Part shown: piece by piece, positions 9,039-19,212 of the stretch
Layout of the letters: each line of letters starts with the position of its first letter
Position numbering within the stretch: position 1 is the stretch's first letter
DNA from: an uncultured Clostridia bacterium
GTDB taxonomy: Bacteria > Bacillota > Clostridia > TANB77 > CAG-465
Length of the DNA: 43,277 nt
Direction: 5' to 3'
NCBI GenBank assembly: GCA_947632635.1
Contig: CANRQA010000008.1
Coordinates: 1-43,277 of the forward strand
Program-made: the position numbers and the translations under genes
The notes under the pieces: generated by a model
Databases searched by the model: none
The model's input: only the letters and a program-made list of their open reading frames with translations
What the model was told of the DNA's origin: nothing

Positions 9039-9518
9039 ATGTTTTCAATGATTGCAGCTATAGGAAGAAACAGAGAATTAGGGAAAAATGGAGATTTAAT
9101 TTGGCATTTACCTAATGACTTAAAATTTTTTAAAGAGCACACAATTGAAAAAAAAGTTTTTATGGGAAAAAGGACTTTTGAGTCGTTACCAAAAAAACTT
9201 CCAAATAGAGAACATTTTGTACTAACTGATGTAGAAATAGATAGTGATGGTGTAAACCTTGTATGGAATTTAGAAGAATTTGTACAAAAGCATTTAAATG
9301 AGGAAGAGGAAATATTTGTTATAGGTGGTGGTATGGTATATAAACAAATGCTACCATATGCAAATAGATTACTTTTAACTGAAGTTAATGCAGAATGTAA
9401 AGAGGCAGATACTTATTTCCCAGAATTTAATAAACAAGATTTTGTAAGAAAAGTTTTAGGTAAAAATGAAGATAATGGAATATACTATGAACATGTAGAA
9501 TATTTAAGAAAAAAGTAG
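9039..9518 (+). CDS. folA: Dihydrofolate reductase
   Basis: This enzyme reduces dihydrofolate to tetrahydrofolate with NADPH. The 159-residue length is typical. The start MFSMIAAIGRNRELGKNGDLIWHLP is the family pattern. The conserved acidic residue follows in LPNDLKFFK, and NADPH-binding segments follow in VFMGKRTFESLP and FVIGGGMVYKQMLP. LLLTEV and a C-terminal YYEHVEYLRK close the fold. The ribosome binding site GAGGTGAT overlaps the thyA stop, consistent with translational coupling in a thyA-folA operon that ends at a strong terminator. Confidence 0.97.
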   Translation: MFSMIAAIGRNRELGKNGDLIWHLPNDLKFFKEHTIEKKVFMGKRTFESLPKKLPNREHFVLTDVEIDSDGVNLVWNLEEFVQKHLNEEEEIFVIGGGMVYKQMLPYANRLLLTEVNAECKEADTYFPEFNKQDFVRKVLGKNEDNGIYYEHVEYLRKK

Positions 9519-9530
9519 TAAATGTATAAT

Positions 9531-9563
9531 AAAGAGATAGTTATAATGTAACTGTCTCTTTTT
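9531..9563 (+). terminator. Terminator of thyA-folA
   Basis: AAAGAGATAGTTA pairs with TAACTGTCTCTTT around a short loop, followed by TTTTT and ATTTG. The roughly 240 bases from here to 9805 hold no gene; an imperfect inverted repeat at about 9679-9727 followed by T residues may be a further terminator. Confidence 0.85.
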
Positions 9564-9805
9564 ATTTGTAGAATAGTTAAAATACTAAACTTTTATCTTA
9601 AATTGTTTGAGGTGTGAAATTCTAAAAAAGTATTACAGTTTTAATTTTTTTTTAATAATCATATCTTTATTATATAAATAAAGTCCTAAAATTTAAGTCA
9701 TTTACTTACTAAAACTTTAGAACTTTTTAAATAATATAGTTGTTTTTTATTTAAAATTATATAATAGGTAACTATTAAAAGTATGAATATAGTAGGTAGG
9801 CTTTT

Positions 9806-10036
9806 TTAAGCAACCTTTTCTTTATAGTTTACAATTGTTACTTCGGTTGATAATTGTTTTAATTGATTAACAATTTTCTCAATGTTTTCAGCTGTTTCAT
9901 CATCAAAATATTGCTCACCGCATTGAGTACACACTTTTGCCGGAACACCTTTAATAATAATAATTGTATTTTCTAAATCTACTACATAATTTACTTTCTT
10001 TTTTTCTAAATTTCCTTTACATTTAAAACAATTCAT
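9806..10036 (-). CDS. YgiT-type zinc-finger protein (MqsA-like antitoxin N-domain), orphan
   Basis: The 76-residue protein has two CxxC pairs, MNCFKCKG at the N-terminus and VCTQCGEQYFDD at about residues 35-46. This is the YgiT-type zinc finger found alone or at the N-terminus of MqsA antitoxins. The helical tail (IEKIVNQLKQL) is short, with no complete helix-turn-helix, so DNA binding is uncertain. Such proteins usually follow a small DUF4258-type toxin, but none is visible upstream. Instead it lies 65 bases after the ABC exporter gene on the same strand and may be transcribed with it. The start has a good GGAGG site. Confidence 0.75.
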   Translation of the reverse strand: MNCFKCKGNLEKKKVNYVVDLENTIIIIKGVPAKVCTQCGEQYFDDETAENIEKIVNQLKQLSTEVTIVNYKEKVA

Positions 10037-10101
10037 TATTTTTCCCTCCTTGTCTTCATATTTTTTCTATATTTAAATTGCTTTTGTATATCTTAATTAT
10101 A

Positions 10102-11767
10102 TTATGAATTTTCACTGTTACTAATTATTATTTTTTTATTTTGAAATTTAAATACTCTATCTACATTTTTTATTGTTGTTGGTCTATGTGCTATTATGAT
10201 AACAGTCGCATTTTTGGATATTTTATCTATAATTTCCTTTAGTTTTACTTCACTTTCTATATCAATATTAGATGTTGGCTCATCAAATATATAAATGCTT
10301 GTCTCCTTTGCAATAGCTCTAGCGAAAGCTAACAATTGCTTTTCGCCTTTTGAAAATGTATTATCATTTACTTTTTCATATATTCCATTTTTTAAGTTTA
10401 CAACTTTATTATAAAGACCGAGTCATTTTTAAAATATTTAAGATTTTTTCATCTGATATTTCATTTTCTATATTTAACGCTACATTTCTTTTTATTGTAT
10501 CGTCAAATATATAAGGATTTTGCTGTATAAATGAAATGTTTTTCCTTATGCTTTCTAGCGATATGTCATCAATATTTTTCCCGTCAAACAATATATTCCC
10601 TGAATTTATTTTGTAAAATCCTAATATTAAATTCACCAGCGTTGTTTTACCCGCTCCAGTTTCACCAACTAAAGCAATTTTTTCTCCTTTATTTATAGAA
10701 AAATTTATATTTTCCAATATCGTTGTCCCCTCTACATATGAAAAATTAACATTTATAAATTTTATATTACCATATAATTTTTCTGCTTTCTCACCTTTAT
10801 AGATATTTTCTATATTTTTATCTTCTCCTAATAAATCTTCTATTCTATTTAATGATATTTTTCCCTTTTGTAAGTCTTCATAATGCCAAAGCATATTTGA
10901 TAATGGCTCAAAAAATTTATCTATATAACTTACAACTAAATAAATAATACCTATGTCCATATTTGCTATTTTATCTTGCATACATATATAAATTATTATA
11001 GTAATAATTAAATACCTTGTTATTGATTTTATTGGCGTTAGAATGTTATGTGCATTAAAATATTTATTTGATTCTTCTAATTCTATTTTATTATATCTAT
11101 CTAATATTTTTCTTCTTTCATTTTGAATATTAAAAATATGTAACGTTTTTATACTTGAAAATGTTTCACCAAAATAATTATTTAATTTTTCTCCAATTTC
11201 AATTTCTTTTTTCTTATGATAAGACATTATTTTTCCTATTTTCAAAATTGCTATAACTAAAATTAAACTACAAATTACCATAACTGCTGCAAAATATATA
11301 TTAATAAAACACATTACAAAAATAATTGCTATTAAAAATATACCTGAGCTTATAAACATTGGCAACACTTTTCCTATAAATTCACCAATATTAGATATAT
11401 CAGAAGTCATTCTTGTAACAAGCGTTGCTATATGCATATTAGAAAAAGTGTCCATGTTAAAATTCATTACTTTTTTATATGTATTTTCTCTTATTTCGTA
11501 TATTAAATTTTCAGTATTTTTAGCTAACAACATTGATTTTAAATATTCTATAATTGCACATATTAGTGTAACTATCATATATATTCCAACTAGTATAAAT
11601 AATCTTTGTTTTATATTTTCAAATATAGTATTTTCCTTTGCTAGTTCTATAGTTTGTTTTATTATGTATGGTAGCAAAGTATTTATCAAAGAAATAGCAA
11701 TTATTAAAAGAATTACTAGTAAATATTTATACTTATACTTAAGTATAAGTCTTTTCATATTAATCAT
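10102..11767 (-). CDS. ABC exporter half, consensus catalytic NBD, with a +1 shift at CGG
   Basis: This gene encodes a fused transmembrane domain (about six helices, residues 10-300) and nucleotide-binding domain. The NBD has Walker A VGETGAGKTT, Q-loop FIQQNPYIF, Walker B IYIFDEPTSNID with the catalytic Glu, and the H-loop IIIAHR. Its signature is non-consensus, TFSKGEKQLL in place of LSGGQ. Frame 0 ends at 10409, at MTRSL-stop. The next part (GLYNKVVNLKNGIYEKV, then the signature and Walker B) is in the +1 frame. The switch is at CGG, complement of 10418-10420: skipping C gives GGT and restores MTGLYNK, a common post-Q-loop pattern. The joined product is about 554 residues. Its ATG directly follows the stop of the partner gene, so the two are coupled. 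Substrate is unknown. Confidence 0.85.
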
Positions 11768-13433
11768 TTAACTTTGTACCTCCATTAAATTTATTTCTTT
11801 TAATGTTTTTTCTTCTAACATATATATTTTATCTGCATTCTTCATATCTTCTATCATATTTGAAATTATGATTAGTGTCATATTTTTATTTTTGTCTGTT
11901 ATTTTTTCAATTACTTTTTTTCTTGTTTCTATATCTAGTCCAGTTAAACCGTTATCAATGATTAATATTTTAGGCTTAGTTATAATATTTCTCGCTAAAA
12001 GTAACCTTTGTTTCTGACCGCCTGAAATTTTAATTCCACTTTCTCCTATATAAGTTTCATATTTTTTAGGAAAATTATTAACCGTATTCAAAAACTCTGA
12101 TTTACTCAAAGAATCCGTAATTTCCTGTTCATTATATTCTTTCCCAAGTTCTATGTTATACTTCACAGTACTATCATATATATAATCATCTTGCATCACA
12201 TATGATACATCATTGTAGAAAGAAACTCTATCGATATCCTTTATATTTACATCATTAAATGTTATTTTCCCATTTTCAAATTCATAGAGGTTAGTAATTA
12301 TATTAGCCAATGTAGTCTTACCAGATCCGTGTTTTACCTAATATTCCTATAAAACTACCATAAGGTATCTCTATATTAATATTTTCTAATACATTTTCTC
12401 TTTCATTTTTATATCTATAATCAAGATTGCTTATTTTAATACTTGGTTTTTTAGGCATTTCATTTTTTCCATTTGAATATATTTCTATATTATACAGGAA
12501 TTGTATTCTGTTATCAATAATTTTCAACTCATTTACTTTTTTTACTAGATTTCCTGCATATATATAATCAGATATAATTTTTTGGATAATTGAATTAAAT
12601 GCAATAAACGAGCCTATTGTTATTACATTTTCCATAACAAGATATATTCCATAAATACAAGTTATAGAAAAGCTAATGCCTTGACAAATTGTTGAAATAA
12701 TATTTATTTTAGCTAGAGTTTTATTATATTGTATATTTTTATCTTTTATTTTTTTATTTATATCATTAAATTGTTCTATTGTCTCTTGCTCTCTAACATA
12801 TGATTTTATTACTGTAAATCCACAAAATCCGTCATTTATCTTTTTAGATAATTTTGCATTTAACTCTTTACTTTCTCTTGTTATTACTTCTAATTCAGAA
12901 TTTTGTTTAATAATGAAATAAATAAAAATGGGAAATACAATAAATACTGATATACTTAATGAAAAATTAACATACTTCATTGATATAATAAATCCAATTA
13001 TTGTATATGCAATTACTCTAGTAATTTCTATTGTTCCATGCCCTATTATAGACCATAAAGAATTTATATCATTTACTATATATGATACAAACGTTCCTTT
13101 ATCAACACTCTCAAAAAAACTTATATTTGATTTCTCAAATTTTTCTATCAAATTTGTATATATTCCTTGTTTTACTTTTCTTCCAATTGAATATATTATT
13201 ATTCTGCAACTGCAATATAATACAAATGAAACCAGTAAAAGTACACACAAAAATATAATATTTTTTATTATATTATCCTCTATATGTTTATAATTGGTTA
13301 ATAACATATCTAATATTTTACCAAATATAACTGGTTCTATTAATGATAATATTATTTCTGTTATATAAGTTATAAAATACATTGAAAATCCTAATTTGTG
13401 GTTATTTAATTGATTTTTAATTAATTTATTCAT
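11768..13433 (-). CDS. ABC exporter half, degenerate NBD, with a +1 shift at CGG inside Walker A
   Basis: This is the first gene of a heterodimeric exporter pair. It has a six-helix transmembrane domain (residues 15-300) and an NBD with signature KISGGQKQR intact. Walker B is degenerate, ILIIDNGLTGLD with Asn for the catalytic Glu, and the H-loop reads IIISNM with Asn for His. These are exactly the substitutions expected for the non-catalytic half of an asymmetric exporter such as BmrC/D or TM287/288. Frame 0 ends at 12318, reading FIGILGKTRIW. The conserved domain continues in +1 as GSGKTT, so Walker A is rebuilt as GILGKTGSGKTT only if the C of CGG (complement of 12327-12329) is skipped. 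The joined length is about 554 residues. The start has GGAGAAA nearby. Confidence 0.85.
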
Positions 13434-13734
13434 TTTTATTGTTTCTCCATTTATTTATATTTTTCACAAAAAGAGTTATAATTTTTGACATTCTAATTTG
13501 TTACCTTAATCAAGTATTAATACTATCATAAAATAATTTTTATTACAATCTCTTTGTTAAATTTCTTATAAGTATATTGCAGTGATTTTATTTAATAATT
13601 AAAATAATATAAAATGGGCATTTAAAGTTAGATTTTATATATTTTTAAAAGTACTTATATAGTTTGGACATTTACTTTTTATTTCAACCTTTGTAACCTC
13701 CTTGTAACTTTTTCAACTTTTTTTACAAAAAGTA
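13434..13734. other. Divergent intergenic region without a gene
   Basis: This AT-rich spacer separates the minus-strand exporter operon from the plus-strand ribosomal operon and should contain the exporter promoter. I could not settle on a clear -35/-10 pair for it. No RNA gene or ORF of substance is seen. Confidence 0.4.
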
Positions 13735-13763
13735 TTGCTTTTTTGAATAAAATCGGTTATAAT
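13735..13763 (+). promoter_or_regulatory. Sigma-A promoter of the S10-spc operon
   Basis: TTGCTT at 13735-13740 and TATAAT at 13758-13763 are spaced 17 bases apart. Transcription would begin near 13770, giving a leader of about 210 bases before rpsJ. Confidence 0.75.
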
Positions 13764-13769
13764 TAATAT

Positions 13770-13978
13770 GATTTGCGTTGAAGTGGGATGTGGCTACTCT
13801 TTGAAGTAGGGAACTCCTATGGAGCATGTCTGATTTTAAATCGGGCGGCAAGTATGTAAAACGTGTATTTGCCAAGGAATAATAGTTTTTCTTGGTTTTA
13901 ATATATGTAAAAAAGAAACACACGGGGTAGTGTAAAACTTGCAACACCGAAAAAATATTGAAAAGGAGTGTTTTACAT
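13770..13978 (+). promoter_or_regulatory. Structured 5' leader of the S10 operon, candidate ribosomal-protein leader
   Basis: The leader is more GC-rich and structured than its surroundings. By eye, CTACT/AGTAG forms a small hairpin near 13795-13810. GGCAAGTATG at 13847 pairs with TGTATTTGCC ending at 13873. CCAAG at 13872 pairs with CTTGG ending near 13895, overlapping the previous stem by two bases, so the two may exclude each other. TGTAAAAC at 13931-13938 is complementary to GTTTTACA at 13970-13977, just before the rpsJ ATG, which would put the AAAGGAG ribosome binding site in a loop. A second TGTAAAAC copy lies at 13855-13862. This is what an autogenously controlled leader could look like, but no ligand protein can be named from sequence. 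Confidence 0.5.
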
Positions 13979-14296
13979 ATGGCAAAAGAACAAACAAAAA
14001 AAATGAGAATAAGATTAAAGGCTTATGATCATGTAGTGCTAGAACAAGCAGCATCTAAAATTGTTGAAGTAGCAAAGAAAACAGGTTCAGAAGTATCAGG
14101 ACCAATTCCGCTACCAACAGAAAAAGAAATCATTACAATATTACGTTCTCCACACAAACATAAAGATTCAAGAGAACAATTTGAAATGAGAACTCATAAA
14201 AGAGTTATTGATGTTTTATCACCAAATCAAGCAACAGTTGACGCATTAATGTCAATTGATATGCCAGCAGGTGTTAACATCGAAGTAAAAATATAA
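13979..14296 (+). CDS. rpsJ: 30S ribosomal protein S10
   Basis: S10 is the small-subunit protein that also serves in transcription antitermination as NusE. The product has 105 residues with the conserved [10 protein letters not shown] start, the SGPIPLPT loop and the long-hairpin [19 protein letters not shown]. It opens the operon. The ATG at 13979 is used because AAAGGAG precedes it by about ten bases and the family starts close to it; an earlier in-frame ATG would place that site inside the gene. A 126-base gap to rplC may hold further regulation. Confidence 0.97.
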   Translation: MAKEQTKKMRIRLKAYDHVVLEQAASKIVEVAKKTGSEVSGPIPLPTEKEIITILRSPHKHKDSREQFEMRTHKRVIDVLSPNQATVDALMSIDMPAGVNIEVKI

Positions 14297-14422
14297 TTTG
14301 AACTAAAGACATTTAGTAGTTATCCTAAAAATAGGCAATGACATACCCTATACTAAAAGTTTTAATTAGAAAATACCTAAGAGTTTAAATTAAAAAAATA
14401 TTTTAAAGGGAGGAAAAAGAAA

Positions 14423-15049
14423 ATGGTAAAAGAGATTTACGGTAAAAAAGTTGGTATGACTCAAATTTTTTCTGAAGATGGTATTGCAATACCAGTTACT
14501 GCTATTGAATCAAAACCTTTAACAGTTGTTGCTAAAAAGACAGCAGACAAAGAAGGATACAATGCAATCGTAGTAAGTTTTGGAGAAATAAAAGAAAAAA
14601 ATGCAAACAAACCATTAAAAGGAGTATTTGCAAAATCTGGAACAGAAATCCAAAAATACTTAAGAGAAATCAAAGTTGAAAATGTAGATGAATATGAGAT
14701 TGGATCAAAAATAACAGTTGAGGCTTTTGACACAAATGATAGAGTTGATATTCAAGGAATGTCAAAAGGAAAAGGATTCCAAGGAAATATTAAAAGACAT
14801 GGACAACATAGAGGACCAATGGCTCATGGTTCTATGTATCATAGAAGACCAGGTTCAATGGGACCAACATCTACACCAGGTAGAGTATTTAAAGGTAAAA
14901 AACTTCCAGGACATATGGGAAGTACAGTATCTACAATATTAAATCTTGATGTAGTAAAAGTAGATATAGATAAAAACGTAATCTTAGTAAAAGGATCAAT
15001 TCCTGGAGCTAAAGGATCAATCGTTAAAATTAGAAAATCTGTAAAGTAG
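14423..15049 (+). CDS. rplC: 50S ribosomal protein L3
   Basis: L3 is an early-assembly protein that reaches the peptidyl transferase centre. Its 208 residues begin YGKKVGMTQIFSEDG, the family signature. The long central extension (GMSKGKGFQGNIKRHGQHRG, then HGSMYHRRPGSMG) that contacts 23S rRNA is complete. The start follows a GGGAGGAAAAAG ribosome binding site. Gene order rpsJ-rplC-rplD is the canonical S10 operon. Confidence 0.98.
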   Translation: MVKEIYGKKVGMTQIFSEDGIAIPVTAIESKPLTVVAKKTADKEGYNAIVVSFGEIKEKNANKPLKGVFAKSGTEIQKYLREIKVENVDEYEIGSKITVEAFDTNDRVDIQGMSKGKGFQGNIKRHGQHRGPMAHGSMYHRRPGSMGPTSTPGRVFKGKKLPGHMGSTVSTILNLDVVKVDIDKNVILVKGSIPGAKGSIVKIRKSVK

Positions 15050-15074
15050 TTTTGAGTGAGAGGAGGAAAAAGTA

Positions 15075-15695
15075 ATGCTTAAAGTAGACGTTTTAAATAT
15101 GGAAGGTAAAAAAGTAAAAGACATTGAACTTCAAGAATCAGTATTTGGCGTAGAAGTAAATGACGTAGTTGTACATACTGCTTTAGTTAACTATTTAGCT
15201 AATCAAAGACAAGGTACACAGTCTACAAAAACAAGAGCTGAAGTTAGTGGTGGTGGAAGAAAACCTTGGAGACAAAAAGGTACAGGACGTGCAAGACAAG
15301 GTAGCATAAGAGCACCACAATGGATAAAAGGTGGTATTGCTTTAGGACCAAAACCTAGAACATACAAATATGCAATACCTAAGAAAATGAGACAACTTGC
15401 ATTTAGATCAGTATTAACTTCTAAAGTACAAGAAGGAAAATTAGTAGTTGTTGATAAATTAGACCTAAAAGAAATTAAAACTAAAGAAATGGTAAAAGTT
15501 TTAAATAACTTAAAAGTTTCTAAAACTTTAATAATGTTAGAAGAAAAGAACTTAAATGTTCAGGCTTCAACTAGAAATATTGAAAATGTAAAAACAACTT
15601 TAGTTAATACTATTAACATATTTGATTTATTAAAATATGACTTTCTAGTAATGACTGAAGAAGCTGTTAAGAAAATAGAGGAGGTGTACGCATAA
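15075..15695 (+). CDS. rplD: 50S ribosomal protein L4
   Basis: L4 binds 23S rRNA and lines the exit tunnel with its extended loop. In some bacteria it represses its own operon. The 206-residue protein has the tunnel loop [20 protein letters not shown] intact at about residues 58-77 and the C-terminal [23 protein letters not shown] precedes the ATG. Its stop overlaps the rplW start (TAATG), so the two are translationally coupled. Confidence 0.98.
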   Translation: MLKVDVLNMEGKKVKDIELQESVFGVEVNDVVVHTALVNYLANQRQGTQSTKTRAEVSGGGRKPWRQKGTGRARQGSIRAPQWIKGGIALGPKPRTYKYAIPKKMRQLAFRSVLTSKVQEGKLVVVDKLDLKEIKTKEMVKVLNNLKVSKTLIMLEEKNLNVQASTRNIENVKTTLVNTINIFDLLKYDFLVMTEEAVKKIEEVYA

Positions 15696-16057
15696 TGAAA
15701 CATTTAGAAGACGTTATAATAAAGCCTATAATAACTGAAAAAAGTTATACAGGTGTGGCAGAAGGAAAATATACTTTTGAAGTAGCAATAAATTCTACAA
15801 AATTAGAAATAAAAAATGCTGTAGAAGAAATGTTTAATGTAAAAGTATTAAAAGTAAATACAATGAGATATGATGGAAAAAATAAAAGAGTTGGAGTACA
15901 CCAAGGAAAAACTAAAGCATGGAAAAAAGCAATAGTTCAAATTGATACAAATCCTGCTGATGTTAAATATTTAGCAAAAGGTGGAAAAGAAACTAAGTCA
16001 AATAGAAAATACAAGACTGAAATAGAAGAAATAAGTTCAGCATTTGCAACAAACTAG
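15695..16057 (+). CDS. rplW: 50S ribosomal protein L23
   Basis: L23 sits at the exit tunnel mouth and docks trigger factor and SRP. It starts HLEDVIIKPIITEKS, the family pattern, followed by YTFEVAINSTKLEIKNAVEE and the internal VNTMRYDGKNKR. At 120 residues it is somewhat longer than the usual 95-100 because of a C-terminal tail after residue 98 rich in Lys and Glu. The ATG shares its A with the rplD stop. Confidence 0.97.
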   Translation: MKHLEDVIIKPIITEKSYTGVAEGKYTFEVAINSTKLEIKNAVEEMFNVKVLKVNTMRYDGKNKRVGVHQGKTKAWKKAIVQIDTNPADVKYLAKGGKETKSNRKYKTEIEEISSAFATN

Positions 16058-16070
16058 GAGGGAATAAAAA

Positions 16071-16904
16071 ATGGGAATAAAATCATTTAAACCTGTTACT
16101 CCATCACTTAGAAACATGACTGTTTTAACAAACGAAGAAATTACTAAAAAATCACCAGAAAAGAAATTACTTACTACATTAAAGAAAAATGCAGGAAGAA
16201 ATAATACTGGTAAAATAACAGTTAGACATCATGGTGGTGGAAGCAGAAGAAAATATAGAGTAATTGATTTTAAAAGAAATAAAGTAGATATGGAAGCAAC
16301 TGTAATAGGTATTGAATATGATCCTAACAGAACTGCAAATATAGCTTTAATTGAATATGAAGATGGTGAAAGAGCATATATAATTGCACCATTAGGTCTT
16401 ACAGACGGAGATAAAGTTATAGCATCAGAAAATGCAGATATAAAACCAGGTAACTGTCTTCCAATAAGTAGCATTCCAGTTGGTACATTAGTATACAATA
16501 TTGAATTACATAAAGGAAAAGGAGCACAACTTGTAAGAAGTGCAGGTATGTCTGCTCAATTAATGGCAAAAGAAGGTAAATATGCACATGTAAGAATGCC
16601 ATCAGGAGAAATGAGACTAATATCAGTTGAATGTAGAGCATGTATTGGTCAAGTTGGAAATCAAGATCAAGAAAATGTTAACCTTGGTAAAGCAGGTAGA
16701 ACAAGACATATGGGTATAAGACCAACAGTTCGTGGTAGTGTTATGAATCCAGTAGATCACCCACATGGTGGTGGTGAAGGTAGAGCTCCAGTAGGTCATT
16801 CAGGACCAAGAACTCCATGGGGTAAACCAGCACTTGGATATAAAACAAGAAAAACAAATCATAGAACTGACAAATATATTGTTAAAAGAAGAAACAGTAA
16901 ATAA
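16071..16904 (+). CDS. rplB: 50S ribosomal protein L2
   Basis: L2 is a core large-subunit protein needed for subunit association and peptidyl transfer. The 277-residue length is standard. Hallmarks are [19 protein letters not shown] near residues 43-61, [11 protein letters not shown], and the C-terminal [17 protein letters not shown] with the conserved His near the peptidyl transferase centre. The ribosome binding site is AGGAGGGAA, eight bases before the ATG. Confidence 0.98.
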   Translation: MGIKSFKPVTPSLRNMTVLTNEEITKKSPEKKLLTTLKKNAGRNNTGKITVRHHGGGSRRKYRVIDFKRNKVDMEATVIGIEYDPNRTANIALIEYEDGERAYIIAPLGLTDGDKVIASENADIKPGNCLPISSIPVGTLVYNIELHKGKGAQLVRSAGMSAQLMAKEGKYAHVRMPSGEMRLISVECRACIGQVGNQDQENVNLGKAGRTRHMGIRPTVRGSVMNPVDHPHGGGEGRAPVGHSGPRTPWGKPALGYKTRKTNHRTDKYIVKRRNSK

Positions 16905-16933
16905 GTTTAAAATAATAAATGGAGGGATAAAAA

Positions 16934-17215
16934 ATGTCAAGATCGCTTAAAAAAGGACCTTATGTAGATGAAAGATTACTTGCAAGAGTTGAAAAATTAA
17001 ATGAACAAGATAAAAAAGAGGCTTTAAAAACTTGGTCAAGAGCATCTACAATATATCCTCAAATGATAGGTCACACTATTGCAGTACACGATGGTAGAAA
17101 ACATGTACCTGTATATATAACAGAAGAAATGGTTGGCCACAAATTAGGAGAATTTGCTCCAACAAGATTATTTAGAGGACATTCAGGAGATAAGAAGAGT
17201 AAAGTAGAAAAGTAA
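16934..17215 (+). CDS. rpsS: 30S ribosomal protein S19
   Basis: S19 is located in the head of the small subunit beside S13. Its 93 residues begin [15 protein letters not shown], the invariant start, and include [20 protein letters not shown] and the C-terminal [12 protein letters not shown]. The start follows GGAGGGATAAAAA. Confidence 0.98.
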   Translation: MSRSLKKGPYVDERLLARVEKLNEQDKKEALKTWSRASTIYPQMIGHTIAVHDGRKHVPVYITEEMVGHKLGEFAPTRLFRGHSGDKKSKVEK

Positions 17216-17243
17216 AATAAACTATAAAAAGGAGGCGCTTTAA

Positions 17244-17582
17244 ATGGAAGCAAAAGCAAAAGCAGAATTACGTTATGCAAGAATAAGTGCAAGAAAAGTA
17301 AAAATTGTTATTGACTTAATTAGAGGAAAAAACGCTAAAGAAGCAGTAGCAATATTAAAATATACAAATAAAGCTGCAGCACCTATTGTAGGAAAATTAT
17401 TAAAATCAGCTATAGCAAATGCTGTAAATAATAATCATATGGATGAAACAAAATTATATATTTCTGAAATATATGCAAATCAAGGACCTACAATGAAAAG
17501 AGTTATGCCTAAAGCAAAAGGTAGTGCAGATAGAATTAGAAAAAGAACAAGTCATATAACAGTTGTTTTAAAAGAAGCTTAA
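17244..17582 (+). CDS. rplV: 50S ribosomal protein L22
   Basis: L22 contributes a long hairpin to the exit tunnel. The 112-residue product has [20 protein letters not shown] at the N-terminus and the tunnel hairpin region [20 protein letters not shown], then RTSHITVVL at the end. AAGGAGGCG precedes the ATG. Confidence 0.98.
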   Translation: MEAKAKAELRYARISARKVKIVIDLIRGKNAKEAVAILKYTNKAAAPIVGKLLKSAIANAVNNNHMDETKLYISEIYANQGPTMKRVMPKAKGSADRIRKRTSHITVVLKEA

Positions 17583-17608
17583 AATTAATTAAAGGAGGAA
17601 CTTTAAAA

Positions 17609-18265
17609 ATGGGTCAAAAAGTTAGTCCACACGGACTTAGAGTCGGAATTATAAAAGATTGGTCATCAACATGGTATGCAGATAAAAAAGAATTTTCTGA
17701 TAAATTAGTTGAAGATCATAAAATACGTGAATATTTAAAGAAAACTTTAAAGACTTCTGGAATTGATCATATAACAATTTCAAGAAAAGGTGATAAAGTA
17801 TTTGTTGACATCTATACAGCAAAACCTGGTATGATTATTGGTAAAGGTGGAGCTGCAATAGAAGAATTAAAAGCAAAATTAGGTAAATTAGTAAATAAAG
17901 AAGTTGCTTTAAATATAGTTGAAGTTAAAGATGTAGATATGTCTGCACAACTTGTTGCAGAAAATATTGCAACTCAACTTGAAAAGAGAATTTCTTTTAG
18001 AAAAGCAATGAAATCTTCAATGCAAAAGACTATGAAAGCTGGAGCATTAGGAATTAAAACTGCTGTTTCTGGTCGTTTAGGTGGAGCAGAAATTGCAAGA
18101 ACAGAACATTATAGTGATGGTACAATTCCTTTACAAACATTAAGAGCAGATATTGATTATGGTTTTGCAGAAGCATTAACTACATATGGTATCATTGGTG
18201 TTAAAGTTTGGATATATAAAGGAGATGTGTTAACACGCAAAAACGAAGAAAAAGGAGGTAACTAA
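17609..18265 (+). CDS. rpsC: 30S ribosomal protein S3
   Basis: S3 lies at the mRNA entry channel and has helicase-like activity there. The 218 residues begin [17 protein letters not shown]. The KH domain has the motif [16 protein letters not shown] at about residues 73-88, and the C-terminal domain has [18 protein letters not shown] rare CGC arginine codon is present near the 3' end (18236). AAAGGAGG lies upstream. Confidence 0.98.
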   Translation: MGQKVSPHGLRVGIIKDWSSTWYADKKEFSDKLVEDHKIREYLKKTLKTSGIDHITISRKGDKVFVDIYTAKPGMIIGKGGAAIEELKAKLGKLVNKEVALNIVEVKDVDMSAQLVAENIATQLEKRISFRKAMKSSMQKTMKAGALGIKTAVSGRLGGAEIARTEHYSDGTIPLQTLRADIDYGFAEALTTYGIIGVKVWIYKGDVLTRKNEEKGGN

Positions 18266-18267
18266 AA

Positions 18268-18696
18268 ATGTTGTCACCAAAAAGAACAAAATTTAGAAAA
18301 GTTCAAAAAGGTAGCATGAAAGGTAAAGCTACTCGTGGAACACAAGTTACTGATGGTGAATTTGGTATCCAGGCATTAGAAGCATCTTGGGTAACTGCAA
18401 ATCAAATTGAAGCTGTCAGAGTAACATTATCTAGATATACAAAAAAAGTAGGAAAAACATGGATAAAAATATTCCCTGATAAACCTATAACTAAAAAACC
18501 TGCTGAAACTCGTATGGGTTCTGGTAAAGGAAATCCAGAATATTTTGTTGCAGTAGTAAAACCAGGAAGAGTATTATTTGAAATTGCTGGTCTTCCAGAA
18601 GATGTTGCAAAAGAGGCTTTAACAAAAGCAATTCATAAACTTCCTGTAAAATGTAAAATAATAAGTAAAGCAGTAGAAGAAGGGGGAGTGAACTAA
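18268..18696 (+). CDS. rplP: 50S ribosomal protein L16
   Basis: L16 helps position A-site tRNA in the large subunit. Its 142 residues start [20 protein letters not shown] and hold the conserved [14 protein letters not shown] helix start ([18 protein letters not shown]) and [20 protein letters not shown]. The gene begins two bases after rpsC, with the GGAGG inside the end of rpsC. Confidence 0.98.
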   Translation: MLSPKRTKFRKVQKGSMKGKATRGTQVTDGEFGIQALEASWVTANQIEAVRVTLSRYTKKVGKTWIKIFPDKPITKKPAETRMGSGKGNPEYFVAVVKPGRVLFEIAGLPEDVAKEALTKAIHKLPVKCKIISKAVEEGGVN

Positions 18697-18900
18697 ATGA
18701 AATCTAGCAAAATTAATGAATATAACAATATGTCAGTAGAAGATTTACAAAAAGAGTTAAAAGCTCTTAAAGGTGAACTTTTCAAGTTAAGATTTCAACA
18801 TGCTCTAAATGGTCTTAGTAACCCTAAACAAATCACTCTTGTTAAAAAGAATATTGCAAGAGTTAATACTGTTATAACTAAAAAAAGTGTAAATAACTAG
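18697..18900 (+). CDS. rpmC: 50S ribosomal protein L29
   Basis: L29 is a small helical hairpin protein near the exit tunnel. The 67-residue product has [25 protein letters not shown] and an IARVNTVI second helix. It starts immediately after the rplP stop, with the ribosome binding site GGGGGAG inside rplP. Confidence 0.97.
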   Translation: MKSSKINEYNNMSVEDLQKELKALKGELFKLRFQHALNGLSNPKQITLVKKNIARVNTVITKKSVNN

Positions 18901-18922
18901 TTTTAAGGAGGAATCAAGGCAC

Positions 18923-19177
18923 ATGGAAAGAAATTTAAGAAAAACAAAACAAGGAAAAGTTGTTAGCAATAAAATGGATAAAACTATCGTTATAAGAATT
19001 GATGATAAAGTTAAAGATCCACTTTATGGAAAAATTGTTAATAAAACTTTAAAAATAAAAGCCCATGATGAACAAAACGAATGTAACATTGGTGACATCG
19101 TTGAAGTAATGGAAACTAGACCACTAAGTAAAGATAAAAGATATAGACTAGTAAGAATTGTTGAAAAGGCTAAGTAA
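18923..19177 (+). CDS. rpsQ: 30S ribosomal protein S17
   Basis: S17 is a primary rRNA-binding OB-fold protein. The 84-residue protein begins with [20 protein letters not shown] and shows the conserved [31 protein letters not shown]. The ribosome binding site is AAGGAGG 15 bases upstream, slightly far but with no better start. Confidence 0.97.
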   Translation: MERNLRKTKQGKVVSNKMDKTIVIRIDDKVKDPLYGKIVNKTLKIKAHDEQNECNIGDIVEVMETRPLSKDKRYRLVRIVEKAK

Positions 19178-19212
19178 TTTAAGTAAAAAATAATTGAAGG
19201 GAGGACTAATCC

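Noticed and set aside
12928..13293. Plus-strand ORF inside the exporter gene
   Set aside because: Antisense to a conserved transmembrane domain, with no ribosome binding site.
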